This document shows, in pieces, positions 7,693 through 14,513 of a DNA stretch of 18,753 nt; positions within the stretch are counted from its first letter, which is position 1, and each line of letters starts with the position of its first letter. The position numbers were made by a program, and so were the translations under genes. The notes beneath the pieces were generated by a model. That model was not told where the DNA came from and searched no databases. It saw nothing but the letters and a program-made list of their open reading frames with translations. The stretch is from Betaproteobacteria bacterium. GTDB taxonomy: Bacteria > Pseudomonadota > Gammaproteobacteria > Burkholderiales > Casimicrobiaceae. The stretch spans positions 1-18,753 of the forward strand of contig JANXZT010000486.1 in NCBI GenBank assembly GCA_025355395.1, in the 5' to 3' direction.

Positions 7693-8577
7693 CTATCGCC
7701 GCAGAATCTGGCGCAAGCGAGCCGCTGATTCGTCATCGATCGCGCCGCGTCGTATCCCCAGCGGAATCGTGCGGTCGCACACGATACGATAAAACTCCAT
7801 AACCTCGGGTCCAAGTGATGACAGCGCTTCGACGTGCTTTTCGATCGACCCGACATCGCCGCGCGACACCGGTCCGGGCATGCCTCCGGCGAGTCCCGCC
7901 GATTCGATGGACGCCAGCGTTCCGCGGGCCAGCGGCAGCAGCGCCCGCACCGCGTCTTCTTCGGACGCGCCCCACGATTGCCAGATCGTCGATGCCTCCG
8001 CGAACAGGGCATTGATGAATTGCGAGGTGTAACCGGCGGCGGCGTGGTAGCGGCCGCGCATGCCGGGCGGGAGGCGGTTGACGCGGCACTCGAGCCGCTG
8101 GGCGAATCCGACGAGCGTCGTGTTCAACGGCTCCTGCGCTTCGATGGTGATTGTGCACCCGGGAAGCGAGCGCACCGCCGCCGCCGGGTCCCCGAAGGTT
8201 TGCATCGGATGGAAGCCCCCGGTCATCGCGCCGCCGCGCGCCGCGCTGTCGAGCGCCGCGATCTCTGTGACTCCACTGCAGTGCACGGCCGCGACACCTC
8301 GCCGCCATTGCACCTGCGCAGCGGTGGCGGCGATCGCACCGTCGGGCGTCGTGACGAACACGAGGTCGCAAGCGTCGACCACCTGCTGACCATTCGCTAC
8401 GACAGAACAGCCGGTGATCGGCGCGGCCAGTTTTTCCGCATCGGAGGGAATCATGCTGGCGACCGCGACGACGCGCAGTCCGTGCTCGGCGAAGCTCCAG
8501 GCCAACGCGGTGCCAAGGCGGCCGGCGCCAATGAAACCAACGCGAAGCGCGGTGGGGTCCTGCTCGAATGGATTCAT
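7693..8577 (-). CDS. Rossmann-fold oxidoreductase-like protein with DUF2520 domain
   Basis: A 294-residue protein with an N-terminal dinucleotide-binding fold: LRVGFIGAGRLGTALAW with GAGRLG at residues 17-22. Next come the family's HCSG motif, the GGFHPMQTF block and an all-helical C-terminal DUF2520 domain (HAAAGYTSQFINALFAEA onward). Proteins of this type resemble F420/NADP-dependent oxidoreductases and ketopantoate reductases, but their reaction is generally unknown. The ATG at 8577 was chosen because it begins just before the Rossmann fold; the frame is open further upstream only as overlap with the enolase-family gene. No good ribosome site is seen. It is the last gene of a three-gene minus-strand operon, 19 bases after the enolase-superfamily gene. 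Confidence 0.88.
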   Translation of the reverse strand: MNPFEQDPTALRVGFIGAGRLGTALAWSFAEHGLRVVAVASMIPSDAEKLAAPITGCSVVANGQQVVDACDLVFVTTPDGAIAATAAQVQWRRGVAAVHCSGVTEIAALDSAARGGAMTGGFHPMQTFGDPAAAVRSLPGCTITIEAQEPLNTTLVGFAQRLECRVNRLPPGMRGRYHAAAGYTSQFINALFAEASTIWQSWGASEEDAVRALLPLARGTLASIESAGLAGGMPGPVSRGDVGSIEKHVEALSSLGPEVMEFYRIVCDRTIPLGIRRGAIDDESAARLRQILRR

Positions 8578-8596
8578 GCGAGTCCCGGCTTGAAGC

Positions 8597-9730
8597 TCAG
8601 TGTCGCGGTGGCCACGTGCGGAACTGCTGCAGACCCGCAACGTCCGGTGCAGCGCCGAGCCCCGCGCCCCGCGGCACGGGCACCCGGCCGTCGGTGACGG
8701 GCAACAGCGCGCCGACGACCAGCTCGCGTCCGGCATTGGGATGGCAATCGTATTCGAGGAGGCCGGTGCCGCCAGCCGCGGCGAGCAGGTGCAGCGACGC
8801 AAGAATCGAGACTCCACCGCCGAAGAAATGTGGACAGTAGCGCTTGCCCGCGGCCACGGCCGCCTGCGCGACGTGGAAGTTGCCGGTGATTCCGCCCCAC
8901 TTCGTGACATCGGGTTGCAGCACGCGCAGCACGTTGTCCGCAATGGCGTCGTCAAATTGACGGCCCTGTAAGTTCTCGCCACCGGCAAGCGGAATCGGCG
9001 AGGCGTCGGCGAGCGCGCGCCAGTGTCCGGGCGGCGCATCCACGCGGATCGCCTCTTCGAACCATTGCAGATTGATCGGCGCAGCCCCGCGCGCGAACTC
9101 GATCGCCGCTTCAACCGACAGCGCCTGGTTCGCATCGCACGTGAGCACGGCCGCTTCGCCCACCGCCTCCCGCATCGCGCGGAGGTTGCGCAGGTCGCGC
9201 GCGTTGTCGAAGCCGGTCTTGAGCTTGAATGCGCGATGGCCTTCCGCGTAACGCGCCGCCGCGAAACGCTCCGGCTGGTCAGGATTGATTCCCGTCGCGT
9301 ACACCGGCACGCTTTCGCGCGGCGCGCCGCCAAGAGCACGATAGAGCGGCAGGTCCTGCTTGCGCGCGGCGAGGTCCCACATCGCAATGTCGATGCCCGC
9401 GATGACCTGCGCGATCGGGCCGACCTCGCCGGTCTGCAACACCATCACCTCAAGCTCGGCGGTGAGCTGTCGGAACGCCTGGTCAGGCGACTCGAGCGTG
9501 CGTCCGATCAGCCGCTCGCCAATGTCGTTCGCAAGACGCGCACGATGCTCGGCGCCGACCGCGGGCCAGTTGCACCACGCTTCGCCCCAGCCCTCTGCGC
9601 CGTCGCTGTCGACCACCCGGACGAGGACCATCGGCCGATCACGAAACGTTCCGAACGAAACTTTGATCGGCGTACCGATCGGGACGCGATAGGCGAAGGC
9701 TTCTATGGATACCGGTTTGATCGATTTCAT
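8597..9730 (-). CDS. Mandelate racemase/muconate lactonizing enzyme family protein (probable acid-sugar dehydratase)
   Basis: Enolase-superfamily enzyme that abstracts the alpha-proton of a carboxylate bound to magnesium. From ATG 9730 it has 377 residues. All expected active-site residues of the mandelate-racemase subgroup are visible: Lys169-x-Lys171 (FKLKTG), metal ligands Asp199 (CDANQ), Glu225 (WFEEA) and Glu252 (GGEN), the Asp274 (QPDVTKWGG)/His301 (YCPHF) dyad, and Glu326 (LLEYD). Family members in sugar-acid operons are usually dehydratases making 2-keto-3-deoxy acids. ATG 9730 has GGAG eight bases upstream. GTG 9739 (four-base overlap with the SMP-30 stop) is an alternative adding three residues. 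It lies between the lactonase and the DUF2520 gene, so it probably acts on the lactonase product (inference). Confidence 0.92.
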   Translation of the reverse strand: MKSIKPVSIEAFAYRVPIGTPIKVSFGTFRDRPMVLVRVVDSDGAEGWGEAWCNWPAVGAEHRARLANDIGERLIGRTLESPDQAFRQLTAELEVMVLQTGEVGPIAQVIAGIDIAMWDLAARKQDLPLYRALGGAPRESVPVYATGINPDQPERFAAARYAEGHRAFKLKTGFDNARDLRNLRAMREAVGEAAVLTCDANQALSVEAAIEFARGAAPINLQWFEEAIRVDAPPGHWRALADASPIPLAGGENLQGRQFDDAIADNVLRVLQPDVTKWGGITGNFHVAQAAVAAGKRYCPHFFGGGVSILASLHLLAAAGGTGLLEYDCHPNAGRELVVGALLPVTDGRVPVPRGAGLGAAPDVAGLQQFRTWPPRH

Positions 9731-9735
9731 GTAAG

Positions 9736-10626
9736 TCACTCCGCGGACGCGGTTCTTGAATCCAGAAAACGCGACTCAACCAGTCCGCAAACGCCGACGT
9801 CCACCGCAAGTAAGCCGCCCGCGAGCGGTTGTCTCTCGAGTTCGTCAGCCGACATTTGCTGACTCGCAGTGGTTATGTAAAGGATATCAAGGTTTGGGCC
9901 GCCGAATGCGCAGCACGTCGGTCGATGCGTGGGCACCTCGATGATGCGGTCGATTCGGCCATCGGGCGCGTAGCGCACCACCCGCCAGCCATTAAACTCG
10001 GCGTTCCACAGGTAGCCTTCAGCATCGACGGTCGAACCGTCTGGAAACGCAGGAGCCTGGCTCGTCGCGAACACGCGCTTGCCGCTCATGCCGCCGGAGA
10101 TCGGATCGAAGTCGTAGGCGAAAATCGTGTAGAGCAGCGAATCGGCGAAATACATCGTGCGCCCATCCGGGCTCCAGGCCAGGCTGTTCGGAATGCAGAC
10201 GCCGGAATGCATCGCGGCGAGCTGGCGCCGATGATCGAGTCGATACAGCACGCCTTCCGGCGCGCGGGTGATGTTGTGCATCGTGCCGACCCAGAAGCGA
10301 CCCTGCCGGTCGCAGCGCCCGTCATTGAAGCGATGCCCAGGTATGTGCGTGGGCGGCGTCGCGATCGTGGCAAGACTTCCGGTCGCCGGGTCGAACGCCG
10401 CGATCCGCTCCGTCAGCGCCACGAGCAGCCGGCCGTCGTCGCAGAGGGCGATGCAGCCCACGAGGTCTGGCAGGGTCCAAGTGTCGATGCGTCCGCTCGC
10501 GTAATCGAAGCGCCGGAGGGCCGGCCGGCGGATGTCGACCCAGTACAGCGCCTGCTCGATCTCGTGCCACAGCGGGCTTTCGCCCAGGATGTCGGTCTGT
10601 TCGCCGACGCGCAACAGCGTTGTCAT
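9736..10626 (-). CDS. SMP-30/gluconolactonase/LRE-family lactonase
   Basis: Six-bladed beta-propeller lactonase that opens a sugar lactone to the aldonic acid. It has 296 residues, normal for the family. The three metal ligands can be placed: Glu16 (GESPLW), Asn147 (CIPNSLAW) and Asp196 (FPDGS). RFNDG (Asn101) matches the substrate-binding asparagine. Repeated blade motifs are visible (YWVDIRR, FWVGTMHN, MYFADS, LWNAEFNGW). The ATG at 10626 begins the conserved fold (LLRVGEQTDILGESPLW). Upstream frame extension has no support, and the ribosome site is weak. First gene of the minus-strand operon, divergent from the SDR gene. With the SDR it forms the oxidation-then-lactone-hydrolysis pair of non-phosphorylated sugar pathways. 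Exact lactone unknown. Confidence 0.93.
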   Translation of the reverse strand: MTTLLRVGEQTDILGESPLWHEIEQALYWVDIRRPALRRFDYASGRIDTWTLPDLVGCIALCDDGRLLVALTERIAAFDPATGSLATIATPPTHIPGHRFNDGRCDRQGRFWVGTMHNITRAPEGVLYRLDHRRQLAAMHSGVCIPNSLAWSPDGRTMYFADSLLYTIFAYDFDPISGGMSGKRVFATSQAPAFPDGSTVDAEGYLWNAEFNGWRVVRYAPDGRIDRIIEVPTHRPTCCAFGGPNLDILYITTASQQMSADELERQPLAGGLLAVDVGVCGLVESRFLDSRTASAE

Positions 10627-10718
10627 TGCCGAGACTTGGTTTGATTCATTTGCTGGATGCCAGTGCGCGATTATCCCTGTCGCGGCCCGGCCCTGATATT
10701 GGAAACTAGGCAAGCGCG

Positions 10719-10737
10719 CCTTCGTGATACACGAAGG
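10719..10737. promoter_or_regulatory. Candidate operator 1: CCTTCG-N7-CGAAGG palindrome
   Basis: CCTTCGTGATACACGAAGG is an 8-bp perfect inverted repeat around ATA, and it extends two more base pairs outward (10717-10739). No T-run follows on either strand, so a terminator is unlikely. It lies 93 bases upstream of the lactonase start. The outer half-sites are identical to those at 10854-10872, which suggests one dimeric regulator binds both. The regulator is not known. Confidence 0.45.
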
Positions 10738-10853
10738 CGGCCCGCCTGCGACCGGTTGCCCACGCAGGCGGCCCCGGAATGCGGCGTGTTGCCGCCGCGC
10801 CACGACGCCCGCATACGTTGTGCCGCACGGCCGGGGGTGCAGCGGGCCGGCCG

Positions 10854-10872
10854 CCTTCGCGCGATGCGAAGG
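10854..10872. promoter_or_regulatory. Candidate operator 2: CCTTCG-N7-CGAAGG palindrome
   Basis: CCTTCGCGCGATGCGAAGG has 7-bp perfect arms and exactly the same 19-base length and outer hexamers as the site at 10719-10737, centre to centre 135 bases away. It lies on the SDR side of the divergent region. The 9-mer GTGCGATTG at its right edge (10872-10880) is shared with the palindrome upstream of the aldehyde dehydrogenase gene. Confidence 0.4.
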
Positions 10873-11081
10873 TGCGATTGCTTAAATACTAATTGCGGCA
10901 ACGCCGGTGCGGAACTAACATTCCGATTGCCATGGCCGCTGTCTATCCGATGCGGCGTCGCCGTCCATGGCAGGTTAAGCTTGGGCGGCGGTGATGCTGC
11001 GGCAAAAGATTGCTGAGAATCTGAGGTGGACATCGTGGCCCGAAGGCTGCGGCGGACCGCCCCACCAGGAGGAGAGCGTTG

Positions 11082-11858
11082 ATGTTCGGACATTTGTCGC
11101 CCGCGACGTTATTTTCGCTCGAAGGCAAAGTCGCGCTGATCACGGGCGGCGCCGGCGGGATCGCGTCGGGCTTGGCCCACGGCTTCGCCGCCGCCGGCGC
11201 CCGCCTGATTCTGGCCGACCGCAACGAAGCGGTGGCGCAACGCGTCGAGGAACTGCGCCGCGCCGGTGCCGACGCAGCGGCGCTGGTGTTCGACGTCACG
11301 GACGCCAGTGCGGTCGACCGGGCGTTCAAGGACGCAATGAAGCGCTTCGGACGTCTCGACATCGTCGTCAATAATGCGGCAATTATCGTACGCAAGCCTT
11401 TCCTCGAGTTGACGCAGGACGAGTGGCGGCGCGTAATCGACACCGACCTCACCGCATGCTTCACGGTCGCGCAACAGGCCGCGCGGCTGATGGTCGCGCA
11501 GGGATCGGGGCGGATCATCAATATGAGCTCGATCATGAACCACGTGTCGCGGCCGAATCTCGTCCCGTACGTCACCGCGAAAGGTGGGCTCGCCGCGTTT
11601 ACACGCGCGCTCGCCGCGGATCTCGCAGGTACCGGCGTGACGGTCAACGCGCTGGCGCCCGGCTACACGGCGACCGAGTTCAGCATGGCAAGCAACAAAG
11701 AATTCCACGACTTCGTTCGCGACTGGACGCCGGCCCGACGCTGGGGGACGCCGGATGACCTCTGCGGCCCGGCGCTGCTGCTCGCCTCGGACGCCGGCGC
11801 GTACATCAACGGTCATGTTCTTTACGTCGACGGCGGCTTCCTCGCCGTCACCAAGTAG
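11082..11858 (+). CDS. SDR-family sugar/polyol dehydrogenase
   Basis: Classical short-chain dehydrogenase of 258 residues using NAD(P). Visible features are TGGAGGI (21-27, cofactor), LADRN (Asp46, often favouring NAD), NNAA (97-100), Ser150, Tyr163 and Lys167 (YVTAK), and LYVDGGF near the end. The usual catalytic-tetrad Asn is Asp122 here (TDLTACF), an unusual change. Start chosen at ATG 11082, six bases after AGGAGGAG; the TTG at 11079 is less likely. The sequence is of the gluconate 5-dehydrogenase/glucose dehydrogenase type. Next to a lactonase and an enolase-family enzyme, oxidation of an aldose to its lactone is the likely role, but an SDR acting on a keto-acid cannot be excluded. First gene of the plus-strand operon. 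Confidence 0.92.
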   Translation: MFGHLSPATLFSLEGKVALITGGAGGIASGLAHGFAAAGARLILADRNEAVAQRVEELRRAGADAAALVFDVTDASAVDRAFKDAMKRFGRLDIVVNNAAIIVRKPFLELTQDEWRRVIDTDLTACFTVAQQAARLMVAQGSGRIINMSSIMNHVSRPNLVPYVTAKGGLAAFTRALAADLAGTGVTVNALAPGYTATEFSMASNKEFHDFVRDWTPARRWGTPDDLCGPALLLASDAGAYINGHVLYVDGGFLAVTK

Positions 11859-11886
11859 CCGCGCGCCTCGGCGAGCACCCCACGTG

Positions 11887-12795
11887 ATGACGATGAACGT
11901 CACAAATCATCGTGTCCCGGAGCAAGGGGTCAGCCGCGCGGCCGGGGTGGACGACCCGGCGTCCAGTCAACGGAGCGAGCCAGACGCGGCGCCAGCTCTG
12001 CCGACGGCGACCAAACCCGGCGCGATCCGCCGCATCGTGAGCACGCGAGCGTTCATCGCGGTTCGCTCGTTCGCCGCGTTCCTCGCCCTGTGGTATCTGC
12101 TGGCGGCGTGGGTCGGTAACCCGATCCAGCTGCCGTCGCCGCTACGTGTTGCCGCAGCACTCATCAGCCTGGGCGCCGACGGCGAACTCTTCGATCACGC
12201 GCTCATCAGCACAACGCGGTTGGCGATCAGCCTCGTCGTCGCCGTGCTGCTCGCGGTTCCGCTCGGATTCTTCATGGGCTTGAGCCCCAAGGCGAACGCC
12301 TATCTCGATCCCGTGGTCGAGCTTTTGCGGCCCATCTCGGGGATCGCGTGGATTCCCCTCGGACTGTTCATTTTCGGCGTCGGCGACGTGCTGCCCGTGT
12401 TCATCATGGTGTATGTCGCGTTCTTCCCGCTGTTGCTCAACACCATTGCAGGCGTTCGCCACGTCGATGGCAAGCTGGTCAACGCCGCGCGCACCATGGG
12501 TGTGGGCCGCAGGGCGATGCTGCGCCACGTCATCGTGCCCGCCGCGCTGCCGACGGTGATGGTGGGTTTCCGGCTCGCCTTCGCGGGTGCCTGGGCGGCG
12601 ATCATCGCGGCCGAGTTGATCGGCTCGCCAAGCGGCCTCGGCTTCGCGATCGAATGGTATCGCCAGCTTCTGATGACTCCGAAGGTGTACGGCTTCATAG
12701 TGGTGATCGGCATCGTCGGTTACCTGTGCGATCTCGCCCTGCGCGCTCTACAGCGCTGGCTCACGCCCTGGGCAGAAGGGATGGAACTGGCATGA
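11887..12795 (+). CDS. ABC transporter permease, SsuC/TauC/NrtB type (first)
   Basis: Inner-membrane channel subunit of an importer of the nitrate/sulfonate/taurine family. It has 302 residues: a polar, probably disordered N-terminal tail of about 55 residues, a first helix near 61-77, several further helices, and the ATPase-contact EAA loop at about 199-222 (NAARTMGVGRRAML...IVPAALP). ATG 11887 was chosen because the frame further upstream only overlaps the SDR gene. ATG 11893 is equally possible, and neither has a clear ribosome site. Its stop overlaps the start of the second permease (ATGA), so the two are translationally coupled. The long N-terminal tail is unusual for SsuC-type permeases. 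Confidence 0.92.
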   Translation: MTMNVTNHRVPEQGVSRAAGVDDPASSQRSEPDAAPALPTATKPGAIRRIVSTRAFIAVRSFAAFLALWYLLAAWVGNPIQLPSPLRVAAALISLGADGELFDHALISTTRLAISLVVAVLLAVPLGFFMGLSPKANAYLDPVVELLRPISGIAWIPLGLFIFGVGDVLPVFIMVYVAFFPLLLNTIAGVRHVDGKLVNAARTMGVGRRAMLRHVIVPAALPTVMVGFRLAFAGAWAAIIAAELIGSPSGLGFAIEWYRQLLMTPKVYGFIVVIGIVGYLCDLALRALQRWLTPWAEGMELA

Positions 12796-13595
12796 CCACC
12801 CGTACCGCTGCCGCTCCCAACAGAACGCACTGGAACAGCGTGCTCGAGGCCACGCTCGTGCCGGCACTGCTCGTGTTCGCATGGCAGCTCTGGGCGATGA
12901 CGCTCGCAACCGATCCCCGGTCGCCCTCGCCCACCCACGTCGCCACCACGTTCGTCGATCTTGTCAGCAACGGCGGTCTGATCGGCGCCACGTTGCAGAG
13001 CCTTGGCCGAGTGGTGGTCGGCTTTGGCTTGGCACTGGTGTGCGGCGTCGTGCTCGGCCTGCTGATGGGGTCGAATCGCCGCATCCGCGATATCTTCGAT
13101 CCGATCGTCGAAAGCTTCCGCCCCATCGCGCCAATGGCGATCCTGCCGGTGGCGATCTTGTGGTTCGGCACGGGAACTCCGGCCGCCCTTTCGATCGTGA
13201 CCTATGCCGCCTTTTTTCCGCTGCTCGTGAACACCGTGCACGGCGTGAGCCGCGTGGACCGCAAGCTCGTGCTGGCCGCGATGACCATGGGGGTACCTCG
13301 GGCGCGGATCCTCGCGCGGGTCATCCTGCCCGCAGCGCTGCCCAGCATCATGCTCGGCTCGCGCCTGGCCATGGGCGTCGCGTGGACGGCGATCATTGCC
13401 GCCGAGCTGGGGGTCGGCGCCAAGTCCGGCGGCGGGGGGTCGGGCGGCATCGGCCAGATGATGTTCGTCTTCTACGCCTACAGCATCGATCTCAACGCGA
13501 TCGTCGTTTGCATGATCGTGGTGGGCGTCGTCGCACTCTTGATCGACCGGCTGTTCCGCTTCGTGGAGTATCGGCTCATGCCCTGGAGACACTAA
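12792..13595 (+). CDS. ABC transporter permease, SsuC/TauC/NrtB type (second)
   Basis: Second channel subunit, 267 residues, starting at the ATG that overlaps the previous stop by four bases. The EAA loop lies at about 161-184 (LAAMTMGVPRARIL...ILPAALP), and helices fill the rest. A glycine-rich GAKSGGGGSGGIG insertion (209-221) after IIAAELG is unlike the first permease, which has a short GSPSGLG there; the corresponding loop in this family is normally short. Two different permeases imply a heterodimeric channel, whereas Ssu and Tau systems usually have a single permease gene. The ATPase gene follows three bases after its stop. Confidence 0.92.
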   Translation: MTTRTAAAPNRTHWNSVLEATLVPALLVFAWQLWAMTLATDPRSPSPTHVATTFVDLVSNGGLIGATLQSLGRVVVGFGLALVCGVVLGLLMGSNRRIRDIFDPIVESFRPIAPMAILPVAILWFGTGTPAALSIVTYAAFFPLLVNTVHGVSRVDRKLVLAAMTMGVPRARILARVILPAALPSIMLGSRLAMGVAWTAIIAAELGVGAKSGGGGSGGIGQMMFVFYAYSIDLNAIVVCMIVVGVVALLIDRLFRFVEYRLMPWRH

Positions 13596-13598
13596 CCC

Positions 13599-14474
13599 AT
13601 GAACCAAGAGACGGCCATGTCCAAGCTGCGCCTCCGGAACGTGGCGAAGCATTTTATCGCTCCGCGCACGGGCCAGCTCACCACTGCGGTGACTGATGTG
13701 AATCTCGACATCGAGACCGGCGAATTCGTCTGCATCGTCGGTCCGTCGGGGTGCGGCAAGTCGACGGTGTTGAACCTGATCGCGGGACTCGATACGCCTA
13801 CGTCCGGAACGATCGAGGCGAACGGCGCACCAATTGTCGCGCCGGGCGCAGACCGCGGCGTGATGTTTCAGGACTATGCGTTGATGCCATGGATGAGCGT
13901 GCATGACAACATCGGATTCGGCTTGAACTACGGCACGCCGGGGGAGGGCCTCACGCGCGAGCAGCGCGAAAAGCGCATCCGTCATTTCGTCGACCTCGTC
14001 CGGCTCAATGGCTCGGAGAAGAAATATCCACACCAGCTCTCGGGCGGCATGCGCCAGCGTGTCGCGCTTGCGCGCCTCCTTGCCAACGGGCCCGATATCC
14101 TGCTGATGGACGAGCCGCTCGGCGCCCTCGATTCGCAGACGCGGCTGATCCTGCAGGTCGAGCTGTTGCGCATCTGGGGCGAAACCGCACCGCGCGAGCA
14201 GCGCAAGACCGCGATCTTCATCACCCACGATATCGAGGAGGCCGTGTTTCTCGGCGACCGCGTCGTGGTGATGAGCACGCACCCCGGGCGAGTGAAGGCC
14301 ATCATCCCGGTCGATCTGCCACGCCCTCGATCCGAGCATATTCGCGCCGATCCGCGCTTCGGCCAGCTCTCCGATGAGATCTGGGACCTGATCCGCGACG
14401 AGGCCTACCGGGCGATCGACGGCACGGAAGCGCCCGCTGGCCCGAAGGCGACGGCAGTCGAAAAAGTCGAGTAA
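13599..14474 (+). CDS. ABC transporter ATP-binding protein, SsuB/TauB type
   Basis: Cytoplasmic ATPase driving the importer formed with the two permeases before it. It has 291 residues with Walker A GPSGCGKST (48-56), Q-loop Gln91 (MFQDYALMPWMSV), signature LSGGM (147-151), Walker B LLMDEP (Asp171, Glu172) and switch His210 (ITHD). The pattern VMFQDYALMPWMSVHDNI is typical of the nitrate/sulfonate/taurine branch. ATG 13599 lies three bases after the permease stop with GGAG ten bases upstream. ATG 13617 is a possible later start. The C-terminal ~30 residues are a family-variable extension. It is followed after 39 bases by its presumed binding protein. Confidence 0.95.
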   Translation: MNQETAMSKLRLRNVAKHFIAPRTGQLTTAVTDVNLDIETGEFVCIVGPSGCGKSTVLNLIAGLDTPTSGTIEANGAPIVAPGADRGVMFQDYALMPWMSVHDNIGFGLNYGTPGEGLTREQREKRIRHFVDLVRLNGSEKKYPHQLSGGMRQRVALARLLANGPDILLMDEPLGALDSQTRLILQVELLRIWGETAPREQRKTAIFITHDIEEAVFLGDRVVVMSTHPGRVKAIIPVDLPRPRSEHIRADPRFGQLSDEIWDLIRDEAYRAIDGTEAPAGPKATAVEKVE

Positions 14475-14513
14475 CGAACGCAGACATCACCAACGCGAAC
14501 TAGAGGAGTATCA

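Larger units (their letters stand above)
10627..11081. promoter_or_regulatory. 455-bp divergent intergenic region rich in inverted repeats
   Basis: Separates the minus-strand lactonase operon from the plus-strand SDR/ABC operon, so it must carry both promoters. I see no convincing gene here. It holds several inverted repeats: the two related 19-bp palindromes listed separately, CCGCCTGCG/CGCAGGCGG with a 12-base loop at 10742-10750 and 10763-10771, and GCGGC/GCCGC near 10782-10795. An AT-rich stretch (about 10880-10915) is the likeliest place for the SDR promoter, but no clear -35/-10 pair stands out. AGGAGGAG at 11068-11075 is the SDR ribosome site. Confidence 0.6.

Noticed and set aside
7677..7700. 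Bidirectional terminator between convergent citF and DUF2520 genes
   Set aside because: Only 13 bases separate the stops, and I see no stem with a T-run on either strand.
12720..14339. 539-codon open frame antisense to the ABC permease and ATPase genes
   Set aside because: His/Arg/Asp-rich composition typical of antisense frames in GC-rich genes, no domain, and full overlap with well-supported genes. The 486-codon antisense frame at 14511-15971 was rejected for the same reason.
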